Assembly (NCBI GenBank): GCA_013151575.1
Contig: JAADHZ010000098.1
Span: forward strand, 1-34,401
Source: Gammaproteobacteria bacterium
Lineage (GTDB): Bacteria > Pseudomonadota > Gammaproteobacteria > SZUA-152
Length of the DNA stretch: 34,401 nucleotides
Reading direction: 5' to 3'
The position numbers were made by a program, and so were the translations under genes. The notes under the pieces are model-generated. The model did no database searches and was not told the DNA's origin. It saw only the letters and a program-made list of their open reading frames with translations. Below are positions 19,104 through 28,784 of the stretch, one piece after another; the stretch's first letter is position 1, and each line of letters opens with the position of its first letter.

Positions 19104-20171
19104 TTAAGCCTCTTCAATAACCGGTTTATCTCCCTTAGGCCAGGCGCTGAGCACCGCCTTCACCAGAGTGGCGAGGGGAATGGCGAAAAAAACACCCCAA
19201 AAACCCCATAGCCCCCCAAACAACAGCACTGCCACGATGATGGCCACCGGGTGCAGATTCACCGCTTCAGAAAACAGCAACGGCACCACGATATTGCCAT
19301 CCAAGGCCTGAATAATGCCGTAGGCTAACATCAGGTAGGAAAACTCCGGCCCCCAGCCCCATTGAAAAAAAGCGATCATGGCCACCGGGATGGTCACTAC
19401 CACCGCGCCGATGTAGGGAACAATCACTGACAGGCCCACCAGCACACCCAGCAGCGCCGCATAGTTCAACCCCATCAATACAAAAACGATATAAGTAACA
19501 CCGCCGACAATGAGAATTTCGACAAATTTTCCTCGTACGTAGTTACCGATTTGCTGATCCATTTCCGTCCACACCACCCTAGCCAGATCCCGCTGCTGCG
19601 GCATATACCTCGCGACCCAGTGCAGGATCAAGCGTTTGTCCTTCAGGAAAAAAAACACCAGCAACGGCACCAGGATGAGGTAAATCACGATGGCGATAAG
19701 GCCGGGAATCGAAGCTAATGACAGCGATAACAGGCTCTGCCCGAGAGCCGCGATTTCACTACGAATGGCGCTCATGATTTCGCTCACCTGCTCAGGTGAC
19801 ACCACTCGTGGGTACAGTTCCGGCAGGCGCATCAGCAATTGCTGGCCCGCATCAATTTGGTGTGGGAAATCCTGCGCCAGTTGCGCCATCTGCCCAGCCA
19901 GCACCGGGATCAGCCACAGCATCAAAAATAACAGCGCAACCACGAAAATTAAAAACACCAACAGCACTGCAGCAATGCGCGGCAGCTTTTTTTGTTGCAG
20001 CTTCACCACCACGGCTTCCAGCAGATAGGCGATCACCACACTGGCCAGCAACGGCGCTAACATGCTACCCCAGTAAATCACTAGGGCAAATCCACCCACC
20101 AGCAACAGGGCGAGAATAACAGCCTGGGGATCGGAGAAATTACGCTGAAACCAGACGCGGAAAACGTTCAT
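19104..20171 (-). CDS. AI-2E/PerM family permease
   Basis: 355 aa polytopic; LIPVLAGQMAQLAQDFP, VPLLVFFFLKDKRLIL, LVGLSVIVPYIGAVVVTIPVAMIAFFQWG, DGNIVVPLLFSEAVNLHPVAIIVAVLLFGGLWGFWGVFFAIPLATLVKAV. Confidence 0.9.
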   Translation of the reverse strand: MNVFRVWFQRNFSDPQAVILALLLVGGFALVIYWGSMLAPLLASVVIAYLLEAVVVKLQQKKLPRIAAVLLVFLIFVVALLFLMLWLIPVLAGQMAQLAQDFPHQIDAGQQLLMRLPELYPRVVSPEQVSEIMSAIRSEIAALGQSLLSLSLASIPGLIAIVIYLILVPLLVFFFLKDKRLILHWVARYMPQQRDLARVVWTEMDQQIGNYVRGKFVEILIVGGVTYIVFVLMGLNYAALLGVLVGLSVIVPYIGAVVVTIPVAMIAFFQWGWGPEFSYLMLAYGIIQALDGNIVVPLLFSEAVNLHPVAIIVAVLLFGGLWGFWGVFFAIPLATLVKAVLSAWPKGDKPVIEEA

Positions 20172-20530
20172 GAATCGAGGCCGTTCCTGTTGCTGAACTG
20201 TTGGTCATAAAATCGCCGGAACAGAACTTCCAGCTCGTCTACCACGTCTCCGGCTTCACGTCCCTGCATGACATGCTGAGTCATCAGCACCGATGATTCA
20301 TTGAGCAGCTCCGGCCTATCCAACATGGGATAGGTGGCGGAAAGACGTTTGATGGCGGCCACCACACTCTCGCCTTCGGGGCGGGGAATGGGTTGCGGCT
20401 CGGGAACCGGGCCCGCAGATTCCGCTTTTTCACGGGAACATAGGAATTCGGCAAAAGCCAGCAGGCTTTGCCGGTCCGATTCGACCAATCGCTTAAAAAA
20501 GGTGAGTAGTTTTTTTTCTGCGGGGCTCAT
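20168..20530 (-). CDS. Hypothetical protein
   Basis: 120 aa; 4-bp overlap with the perM-like CDS suggests co-translation. Confidence 0.65.
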   Translation of the reverse strand: MSPAEKKLLTFFKRLVESDRQSLLAFAEFLCSREKAESAGPVPEPQPIPRPEGESVVAAIKRLSATYPMLDRPELLNESSVLMTQHVMQGREAGDVVDELEVLFRRFYDQQFSNRNGLDS

Positions 20531-20587
20531 GCTTCATTCACCGTGCTGTTAGCAGTCAAGCGAAATTGTAGCACCCTCGGTCCGGGG

Positions 20588-23500
20588 CTATTTATCGCTA
20601 AAGGCATAAAACATCACGGGGATAATCAGCAGCGTCAACACCGTGGACACCAGGATGCCAAAAATCAGTGAAATAGCCAGGCCGCTGAAGATGGGATCAT
20701 CGAGAATGAACAACGCCCCCAGCATGGCCGCCAGCCCAGTGAGCACGATGGGCTTGGCGCGCACGCTGCCAGCGCGTAGCACCGCCTCCTCCAGCGCCAC
20801 GCCAGCGGCTCGCTGCTGGTTAATGAAGTCCACCAGCAAAATAGAGTTACGCACGATGATGCCTGCCAGCGCGATCATGCCGATCATCGAGGTGGCAGTG
20901 TACTGCGCGCCCAGCAGGGCATGGCCAGGCATGACGCCGATGATGGTCAGCGGGATCGGCGCCATGATGATCAACGGCAGGCCGTAGGAACGGAACTGCG
21001 CCACCACCAGTAAGTAAATGAGAATGATACCCACCGCATAAGCGATGCCCATATCGCGAAAGGTTTCGAAGGTGACCTGCCATTCGCCATCCCATTTCAG
21101 ACTGTAATCATAGGGGTTTTCGGGCGCACTGAAAAAATACTGCGGCATGTTGGCGAGTCGGGCCGAGATATCAAACATGCCATACAGCGGGCTGTCCAAC
21201 TGGCCGGCCATATCACCGGTCACGAAGGTCACCGGCAGCAGGTCCTTGTGATAAATGCTGTGCTCACGCTCGCTGTTCACCACGGTCACCAGTTCGTGGA
21301 GACTCACCAGTCGGCCGTTGTCGGCACGCACTTTCAGCGCCAGCAGAGAATCCAACGTGGCCTTGCGGGACACCGGGAACTCCACTCGGATGGGTAGCGG
21401 AAATTTAAGCTTCGCGTTGTGCAGATAGCTCACATCTTCACCGCCGAGCACGGTGGCCAGCGCCGTCACCACGGTCTGCTGCGAGATGCCCAGCAGCGCG
21501 GCCTTGGTCCGGTCCACGCGCACGATGACCCGGGGTGCCCAGCTTTCCACGCTGTCGTCCACGTCCACTACATCCGGCGTGGTCTCAAACACCGCACGCA
21601 CCGCACGGGCCCGTTCACGCTGCCCCTCATGGTCGATGCCGTAAATTTCCGCCACCAGCGGCGACTGCACCGGCGGCCCCGGCGGCACCTCGACGATTTT
21701 CACATTGGCATTGAAACGTCGGCCGATGGCCGCCAGTGGCGCCCGCACCGCCCTGGCAATCTCATGGCTTTTTCGCTCGCGTTGATGCTTGGGCGCGAGG
21801 TTCACCTGGAGGTCCCCCAGGTTGGCACCGCGCCGCAAATAATACTGGCGCACCAGGCCGTTGAAATTGATCGGCGCGGCCAATCCGGCATAGGCTTGGT
21901 AGTCCGTCACTTCCGGCACTGTGGCGAGAAATGTCCCCAGCTCACGTAACACCCGCGCAGTCTGTTCCAGACTGGTGCCTTCGGGCATGTCCACCACCAC
22001 CTGAAATTCCGACTTGTTGTCGAAGGGCAGCATTTTCAGCACCACCAGTTTGAATACTGGCAACGCCACCGACACCGCGATCAGCAGCAGCACGGCACCC
22101 AGCAGCAGCCAGCGGTTGCGTCGCCCCTGTTTACCGCCCAGCAGGGGGCCCATGACGCGCCGAAAAAAACCGTAGAGTTTGTCATTGCTGTCGTTGCCAC
22201 CCTCCGCGTCTCCAGCCGCCGGATGCGCAGCACGGGACAAATATTTGCAGGCCATCCACGGCGTTACCACAAACGCCACGGCCAGTGAGATCAGCATGCC
22301 CATGCTGGCGTTAATGGGAATGGGGCTCATGTACGGCCCCATCAGGCCGGTGACGAAGGCCATCGGCAGCAACGCGGCGATCACCGCCAGGGTGGCGAGG
22401 ATGGTGGGGCCACCCACTTCGTCCACCGCTTGCGGAATGGATTCCAGCAGGGTTTTCTTGCCCATCTGCATATGGCGATGGATGTTTTCCACCACCACGA
22501 TGGCGTCGTCCACCAGGATGCCGATGGAAAAAATCAGCGCAAATAACGACACTCGGTTAATGGTGAACCCCCAGGCCCAGGAGGCAAACAAGGTGGCCGC
22601 CAGGGTGATCACCACTGCCACGCCGACGATAAACGCCTCGCGCCATCCCAACGTGAACAACACCAGCAACACCACAAACGCTGTGGCGAACACCAGCTTG
22701 CCGATAAGTTTCTGCGCCTTGTCGTTGGCGGTGGCACCGTAGTTGCGGCTCACCAGCACCTGCACGCCGTCGGGGATCACCGTGCCCTTTATTTGCTCCA
22801 CACGGTTGATGAGCTGGTTGGCCACGTCCACCGCATTGACACCGGCCTTTTTGGCCACGGCGATGGTCACCGCCGCGTGCTCGCCCGCCCCTTTTACTGT
22901 GCTCGCCGGGCCAAAGCCGGTCCACACGTAATGCTCAGGCTGGTCCGCGCCCAGGCGCACCGTCGCCACATCGGACAATCGCACCGGCTGGCCGTCGTTC
23001 ACTCCCACCACCAGCTGCGCCACCTCATCAGCAGAAGTGAGAAATTGCCCGGCACGCACCGCGATTTCCCGGTTGTCGGCCACCAAGTTGCCGGCATTCA
23101 TCACTTGATTGCCAACCTGCAACGCACGGCGCAAATCAGCAAGTGTGATGCCGTAACCGGCAAGCCGGGCGGCGTCCGGCAGCACCTGCACCACCGGCTC
23201 GGCACCGCCCACCGTGTAAATGTCCCGAGTGCCTGGCACACGCTTCAGCTCGATTTCCATGGCGTGAGCGACCTTTTCCAGCACCACACCACTGGTATTC
23301 GCATCATCATTCTCTATCCACAGCGTTAAGGTCACGATGGGCACGTCATTGATGCCCTTGGGTTTGATGATGGGTTGGGCCACGCCGAGATTTTTCGGCA
23401 GCCAGTCCTGCTTGGAATAAATGGCGTTGTACAGACGCACGATGGCCTGGGTGTGGTCTTCGCCCACCGCGAACTGCACAGTGAGCACCGACTGGCCCGG

Positions 23501-23776
23501 CTGCGACACCGAGTACACATGTTTGACGCCGGCAATTTCCGATAGGATCTGCTCCGCCGGCGTGCTCACCAGCTGCTCCACTTCCGTGCTGGTGGCTCCG
23601 GGGAAGGCCACAAACACGTTGGCAAAAGTCACGTTGATTTGCGGCTCTTCCTCGCGTGGCGTTACTAGCACCGCAAACACGCCCAGCAACAGGCCCATCA
23701 GCGCCAGCAGTGGCGTGATCTGCGAGGTGAGAAACGTGCGGGCGATGGTGCCGGAGATGCCGAGTTTTTCACTCAT
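20588..23776 (-). CDS. RND efflux transporter permease subunit (AcrB/AcrF-type)
   Basis: 1062 aa; FPGATSTEVEQLVSTPAEQILSEIAGVKHVYSVSQPG, SIGILVDDAIVVVENIHRHMQMG, GIIVRNSILLVDFINQQRAAG. Confidence 0.95.
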   Translation of the reverse strand: MSEKLGISGTIARTFLTSQITPLLALMGLLLGVFAVLVTPREEEPQINVTFANVFVAFPGATSTEVEQLVSTPAEQILSEIAGVKHVYSVSQPGQSVLTVQFAVGEDHTQAIVRLYNAIYSKQDWLPKNLGVAQPIIKPKGINDVPIVTLTLWIENDDANTSGVVLEKVAHAMEIELKRVPGTRDIYTVGGAEPVVQVLPDAARLAGYGITLADLRRALQVGNQVMNAGNLVADNREIAVRAGQFLTSADEVAQLVVGVNDGQPVRLSDVATVRLGADQPEHYVWTGFGPASTVKGAGEHAAVTIAVAKKAGVNAVDVANQLINRVEQIKGTVIPDGVQVLVSRNYGATANDKAQKLIGKLVFATAFVVLLVLFTLGWREAFIVGVAVVITLAATLFASWAWGFTINRVSLFALIFSIGILVDDAIVVVENIHRHMQMGKKTLLESIPQAVDEVGGPTILATLAVIAALLPMAFVTGLMGPYMSPIPINASMGMLISLAVAFVVTPWMACKYLSRAAHPAAGDAEGGNDSNDKLYGFFRRVMGPLLGGKQGRRNRWLLLGAVLLLIAVSVALPVFKLVVLKMLPFDNKSEFQVVVDMPEGTSLEQTARVLRELGTFLATVPEVTDYQAYAGLAAPINFNGLVRQYYLRRGANLGDLQVNLAPKHQRERKSHEIARAVRAPLAAIGRRFNANVKIVEVPPGPPVQSPLVAEIYGIDHEGQRERARAVRAVFETTPDVVDVDDSVESWAPRVIVRVDRTKAALLGISQQTVVTALATVLGGEDVSYLHNAKLKFPLPIRVEFPVSRKATLDSLLALKVRADNGRLVSLHELVTVVNSEREHSIYHKDLLPVTFVTGDMAGQLDSPLYGMFDISARLANMPQYFFSAPENPYDYSLKWDGEWQVTFETFRDMGIAYAVGIILIYLLVVAQFRSYGLPLIIMAPIPLTIIGVMPGHALLGAQYTATSMIGMIALAGIIVRNSILLVDFINQQRAAGVALEEAVLRAGSVRAKPIVLTGLAAMLGALFILDDPIFSGLAISLIFGILVSTVLTLLIIPVMFYAFSDK

Positions 23777-24022
23777 GGTGTGTAGGTCCGAGCGTGCTTG
23801 GGAAACAGGGAATCAGCTTATTAGTGCAACATCCTAAATAAATCGCGTATTAACGCCCTACTCTCTAGGTACCATTACGTTATGTAACGGTTATCCGGTG
23901 CAGTAGTTTGGAGGTCTTCTTCTTTACGTCCCTTATCTTTTCCCCATGAGGGGCTAATGATAGACAATGACGCAGAAAAAATTACAGTCTCCGTTATAAA
24001 AAAAGCCTCAACGTATAAAAAT

Positions 24023-24046
24023 CTCGGCCGCAAGCGACCGAGTTTT
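24023..24046. terminator. Terminator-like hairpin CTCGGCCGC-AA-GCGACCGAG + TTTT
   Basis: Inverted repeat with one mismatch followed by TTTT; reverse strand also gives a T-run (ATTTTTAT). Confidence 0.55.
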
Positions 24047-24135
24047 AAGAACCCAACAGCTCCATCGCTTCGCGATAAAAGCGTGAACAAAATTAGAGAC
24101 CTCTACGTTTATATACATCACAGAGATATCCCAAA

Positions 24136-24223
24136 AGCTGGATAGTATCGACTGGGGCACACCCCAGTCACACTATCCAGCTCGGGGGCAAGCCCCCGAA
24201 ATTTACGCTACGCGGTTAAATTT
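24136..24223. repeat. Three consecutive inverted repeats (REP-like multi-hairpin element)
   Basis: (1) AGCTGGATAGT..GACTGGGG-CACA-CCCCAGTC..ACTATCCAGCT; (2) TCGGGGGCAAGCCCCCGA; (3) AAATTTA-N11-TAAATTT; contiguous with no gap. Confidence 0.75.
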
Positions 24224-24302
24224 GATGACGAAAACTGAATGTCTGCGAGCGATCGGGGTCGGTTTCACCCACACCATCGAGGATGGCAAAATAAGGTTTT
24301 CC

Positions 24303-24644
24303 TCAAAACAACGCCTCGTACTCCATTGATTTGAAACCTACCTGGACGTTGTTATGCTGAACGAGCACTGGCCGTTTGATCAATGTGGGGTGCTCTAACA
24401 TCAATTCGATCGCATGGCTTTCATCGATGGCGTGCTTGTCCGCCTCCGGCAACTGCCGCCAGGTGGTGCTGCGACAATTGAGCAGGTTTTCCCAGCCGAC
24501 GGCGTTCACCCAAGCGGATAATTCCTTTTCATCCAATCCATCACTGCGCACATCGTGAAATCGATATTCGACACCGTGCGCGTCCAGCCACTTGCGGGCC
24601 TTGCGCACGGTGTCGCAGTTTTTGATGCCGAAGAGTGTTGTCAT
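24303..24644 (-). CDS. yffB: ArsC/Spx-family reductase-like protein (YffB)
   Basis: 113 aa; TTLFGIKNCDTVRKARKWLDAHGVEYRFHDVRSDGL, HPTLIKRPVL. Confidence 0.9.
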   Translation of the reverse strand: MTTLFGIKNCDTVRKARKWLDAHGVEYRFHDVRSDGLDEKELSAWVNAVGWENLLNCRSTTWRQLPEADKHAIDESHAIELMLEHPTLIKRPVLVQHNNVQVGFKSMEYEALF

Positions 24645-24652
24645 CGTAAAAA

Positions 24653-25474
24653 TCAGATGCCGCGCAGCAGCTCGTTAATGCCCACTTTGCTACGGGTTTT
24701 TTCATCGACTTTTTTCACGATCACCGCGCAATACAGCGAGTAGCTGCCGTCCTTGGAGGGCAGGTTGCCGGAAACTACCACGGAACCGGCAGGCACGCGG
24801 CCGTAGCTGAACTCACCGGTTTCGCGGTCGTAAATTTTGGTGCTCTGGCCGATGTACACACCCATGGAAATCACCGAGCCTTCTTCGACAATGACGCCTT
24901 CCACGACTTCTGAACGCGCACCGATGAAGCAATTGTCTTCAATGATGGTGGGGGCGGCTTGCAGTGGTTCCAACACGCCACCGATACCGACACCGCCGGA
25001 CAGGTGCACGTTTTTGCCGATTTGCGCGCAGGAGCCGACGGTGGCCCAGGTATCAACCATCGTGCCACTGTCCACGTAGGCGCCGATGTTGACGTAGGAC
25101 GGCATCAGCACCACGTTGGGCGAAATGTAGGAGCCCCGACGCACGCTGGCGGGCGGCACCACGCGCACACCGGATTCGCGGAAATCACGGGCATTGTAGT
25201 CGGCGTATTTGGACTGCACCTTGTCGAAATAATTGGTGAAACCACCTTTCATGAATTCGTTGTCTTCAATGCGGAAAGATAGCAGAACGGCCTTTTTCAG
25301 CCATTCGTTCACCTGCCATTCGCCGTCGATTTTTTCGGCCACACGCAGTTCGCCGGAGTCCAGTAGGCGAATGGCCTCGCTGACGTATTCCTTCACGTGG
25401 GTGTCCACGGTGCGCGGGGTGATCTCGGCGCGGTGTTCAAAGGCTTCTTCGATGACTTTTTTCAGGTCGGTCAT
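24653..25474 (-). CDS. dapD: 2,3,4,5-tetrahydropyridine-2,6-dicarboxylate N-succinyltransferase
   Basis: 273 aa; left-handed beta-helix hexapeptides ([60 protein letters not shown]). Confidence 0.97.
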   Translation of the reverse strand: MTDLKKVIEEAFEHRAEITPRTVDTHVKEYVSEAIRLLDSGELRVAEKIDGEWQVNEWLKKAVLLSFRIEDNEFMKGGFTNYFDKVQSKYADYNARDFRESGVRVVPPASVRRGSYISPNVVLMPSYVNIGAYVDSGTMVDTWATVGSCAQIGKNVHLSGGVGIGGVLEPLQAAPTIIEDNCFIGARSEVVEGVIVEEGSVISMGVYIGQSTKIYDRETGEFSYGRVPAGSVVVSGNLPSKDGSYSLYCAVIVKKVDEKTRSKVGINELLRGI

Positions 25475-25559
25475 TTTTTACTCCACTCAAATGATTTGAA
25501 TTTAATTCTCTATTTTCGTCATCGACGTAGGTCGAAATAACGGTAAACAAGAGATTCCA

Positions 25560-26780
25560 CTAATTTTTCAGTGTTTCCACATAATGGCGAATACGCTTCG
25601 CCGCCTCGATACATTCTTCCAGTGGCGCTACCAGCGCCATGCGCACGCGTCGGCTGCCTGGATTGATGGGGTTACCGTCACAGTCGGTGGTGTCCCGAGA
25701 CAGATAACTGCCGGGCACCACAGTGACGTTCTGTTGCGCGAACAGGTCACGGGCAAAGGTCTGCTCATCGATGGGGGTGTGCGACCACAGGTAAAAACCG
25801 GCGGCAGGGCGTTGCACGTCCAGCACCGGGCTGAGGATTTCCAGAACGGCATCGAATTTCTCCCGGTAACAGTTGCGGTTATCGCGCACATGTTGTTCGT
25901 CGCCCCAGGCGATAATACTGGCGGCCTGTGCTGGTGGCGACATAGCGCTACCGTGGTAAGTGCGATAAAGCAGGAATTTCGCCAGTATATCCGCGTCACC
26001 CGCCACAAAACCTGAACGCAGGCCAGGCAGGTTGGAGCGTTTGGAAAGGCTGTGAAACACCACGCAACGGCGGAAATCGCTACGGCCTATTTTTTCTGCT
26101 ACCTCCAGCAGGCCCACCGGCGGCTGCCCTTCGTCAAAATAAATTTCGGAATAACATTCGTCGGAAGCGATGATGAAATCGTGCCGGTCCGCCAGTTCGA
26201 TGAGTCGGCGCAACGCGGCTTCGCCCACCACCGCGCCGGTGGGGTTGCCCGGCGAGCACAGGTACACCAACTGGCAATCGTCCCACACTGTGGCGGGCAC
26301 AGCGTCGAAATCCGGCTCAAAATCGGTGTTTTGCAGGGTGTTGATGAACCAGGGCTCTGCGCCTGCCAGCAGGGCTGCGCCTTCGTAAATTTGGTAGAAA
26401 GGATTGGGCATCACGACGAGTGGCTGGTCGGCGTTGCGGTCTACCACGGTTTGCGCGAAAGCGAACAGCGCCTCGCGGGTGCCGTTCACCGGCAGCACAT
26501 GGCGTTCCGGGTCCAGATGTTCGGAAGCCACGTGGAAGCGTCGCGTCAGCCACTGGGCGCAGGCCGCGCGTAGTGCCGGGCGGCCTTTAGTCAGTGGATA
26601 ATTTTCCAGTCCGCTCAGGTGGGTGATGAGTTCTTCCACCACCTGGCTGGGGGCGGCATGTCGAGGCTCACCGATGGACAGTGCGATGTGCGACAGCGCC
26701 GCTGGCGGTTGCACGCCATCTTTCAACGCCTGTAGTTTTTCGAACGGGTACGGTTGCAGCCGATTGAGGTCCGGATTCAT
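25560..26780 (-). CDS. dapC: Succinyldiaminopimelate transaminase
   Basis: Class I aminotransferase (VYLCSPGNPTGAVV, SDECYSEIYFDEGQPP, SLSKRSNLPGLRSGFV) adjacent to dapD. Internal ATG at 26780 (MNPDLNRLQPYPFEKL) preferred over 26957. Confidence 0.92.
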   Translation of the reverse strand: MNPDLNRLQPYPFEKLQALKDGVQPPAALSHIALSIGEPRHAAPSQVVEELITHLSGLENYPLTKGRPALRAACAQWLTRRFHVASEHLDPERHVLPVNGTREALFAFAQTVVDRNADQPLVVMPNPFYQIYEGAALLAGAEPWFINTLQNTDFEPDFDAVPATVWDDCQLVYLCSPGNPTGAVVGEAALRRLIELADRHDFIIASDECYSEIYFDEGQPPVGLLEVAEKIGRSDFRRCVVFHSLSKRSNLPGLRSGFVAGDADILAKFLLYRTYHGSAMSPPAQAASIIAWGDEQHVRDNRNCYREKFDAVLEILSPVLDVQRPAAGFYLWSHTPIDEQTFARDLFAQQNVTVVPGSYLSRDTTDCDGNPINPGSRRVRMALVAPLEECIEAAKRIRHYVETLKN

Positions 26781-27566
26781 GTCACACTCGTTGGGAAAAC
26801 GTGTTGGAAAAACTAGCCCGGAAAACCGTCCCGGCCATGAGTCCAATTTGTCAGAAAGCGAAGGCCGTACGTCGGCCAGGAAAAACAGGCTGTGCAGTAT
26901 AACGAAGAAACACGGCGGCTTCACCCAAGAGGGTGCGGGCGCGCAAGGCGATCGCATATAAATTAACGGGGAAACATGATCTTAGCGCAGTTTTCATCAT
27001 CCCATGCAGAGATGACGAATGCTGACTATGACGGCCGAACCATTGCCTTTGGGACGGAAATTAAATAACTCATACAATTGACATCCCTGCTTCAGCCCGT
27101 CTTTTCCTAAAGCACCTACTGTTGGCGCCCGTTCTTCAATCGTAAAAGCTCGAAATAAGAGCGACTATTCCTGCACTTTTACTCAATCAAAACAAAAACA
27201 AATACGGACTAAATCAGAGCGCCACTTAATATAAGTTATTAAATTTCCATCCCTTGCAGATACGGCTTGCCTTAACTCACCCAACACAACATCCAGCCGC
27301 CAATGCAGAGGCATTTTCAATGCCCACGCACTACGTGAGCGAAAGGCTTTTCCTGCGCAGGAACAAAACAAACTATCCCGCAACAAGCTGTGGGGAATTC
27401 AACCCGTAAATGAGTGAAAGTACAAATGGGCACAGTAATGATTTAGATGCGTAAGCGTTGCTATGTGAAAGTGGCAGTTTGTCCCTAGGAGCCTGTCGGA
27501 CTTAGGATGAATCTACTGTGGACCACGATTCGAGTCATATTGTTTTAGAAAACAATAACCTACAAA

Positions 27567-27656
27567 TGGCGGAGAGAGAGGGATTCGAACCCTCGATACG
27601 CGTTAACGTATACACGCTTTCCAGGCGTGCTCCTTCAACCGCTCGGACACCTCTCC
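27567..27656 (-). tRNA. tRNA-Ser (anticodon GGA)
   Basis: Reverse strand GGAGAGGTGTCCGAGCGGTTGAAGGAGCACGCCTGGAAAGCGTGTATACGTTAACGCGTATCGAGGGTTCGAATCCCTCTCTCTCCGCCA: acceptor, long variable arm, GGTTCGAATCC T-arm, encoded CCA. Confidence 0.97.
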
Positions 27657-27874
27657 AGTTATTTCCATCCCGGACCGGGCGGAAAAACAGCGCGCAAGGA
27701 TAAATCAATTTTTCGGCCGGTGCAATGTGGCCATGCGATTTTATAGTCCAAACCCAGATGCGGTTAAAGGGGAGTTATTTGCCACACCCTCCTCAAGCTG
27801 CGGGGGATGTTGTCGATAGCTGTAGCGTCAATGGCGCTGAGAAGTTTGGGCAGGCAAGGAAGAATTTTGCAGAT

Positions 27875-28736
27875 ATGAAATTTATTATCGGAGTTATCAC
27901 GGTGGTGGGTTGTGTGGCGGGGGGATTTGTCCTGTCGCACGGTAATCTGATGGCGCTGTGGCAGCCTTTTGAATTGCTTGCTGATTATCGGCGGCGCAGC
28001 CTTCGGGGCATTCGTGATTTCCAATCCCGGCACGGTGATTAAGGGTGCATTGGGTTCCATCGGTAAACTCCTGTCTGGTTCAAAACATAATAAGCAGAGC
28101 TTCATGGAGTTGCTGTCACTGATGTACGACCTGTTTACCAAGGCGCGCAAGGAGGGCTTGATGGCGCTGGAGGCCGATATCGATGAGCCTGAAAACAGCC
28201 CCATTTTTCAGAAATATCCCAAAATCCTCAAAAATCACCACGCGCTGGAATTCATTGCCGATTACCTGCGCCTGATGGTGGGGGGCAATATGAACCCTTT
28301 TGAGATCGAAAATCTGATGGATGTAGAGCTGGAAACCCACCACCATGAAGCGGAAAAAATCCCGGGCGCGATCACGGCTGTGTCAGATGCACTGCCTGGT
28401 TTTGGCATTGTAGCCGCAGTGCTGGGCATCGTGATTACCATGGCCTCCATCGGCGGTCCTATTGAAGAATTGGGGCATCACGTGGCCTCAGCCCTGGTGG
28501 GCACCTTTCTGGGTATTCTGCTGGCCTACGGTTTTGTAGGGCCCATGGCCACCAGTTTGACGAATATGAACGAAGATGACAGCAAAGTGTTTGAATGCAT
28601 CAAGGTATGTTTGTTGGCCACGTTGAATGGTTATGCTCCGCAGATTGCCGTGGAATTTGGGCGTAAGACCTTGTATTCCCACAATCGTCCGGGTTTTCAG
28701 GAGCTGGAAGATTTTGTCAAAGGCAAGGCCGAATAA
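27875..28736 (+). pseudogene. motA: Flagellar stator protein MotA, frameshifted
   Basis: N-terminus MKFIIGVITVVGCVAGGFVLSHGNLMALWQPFELL in frame of ORF 27725-28042; the rest (LLIIGGAAFGAFVISNPGTVIKG... to stop 28736) is in another frame. TTGCTTGC at 27974-27981 explains the shift. Confidence 0.88.
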
Positions 28737-28784
28737 TCCCCGCGAGACAGGCGCCTTGACAGCGTATTAGCCTGGAAAAACCCC

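Noticed and set aside
20643-23837. Numerous long ORFs antisense to the RND gene
   Set aside because: High-GC shadow ORFs of a continuous 1062-codon frame with strong RND motifs.
23957-24145. 62-aa + strand ORF
   Set aside because: Spans a terminator-like hairpin and runs into the multi-hairpin element; no family motif.
27518-27703. + strand ORF MDHDSSHIVLENNNLQMAEREGFEPSIRVNVYTLSRRAPSTARTPL...
   Set aside because: It is the antisense of tRNA-Ser(GGA); the REGFEPSIRV string is a well-known spurious translation of tRNA genes.
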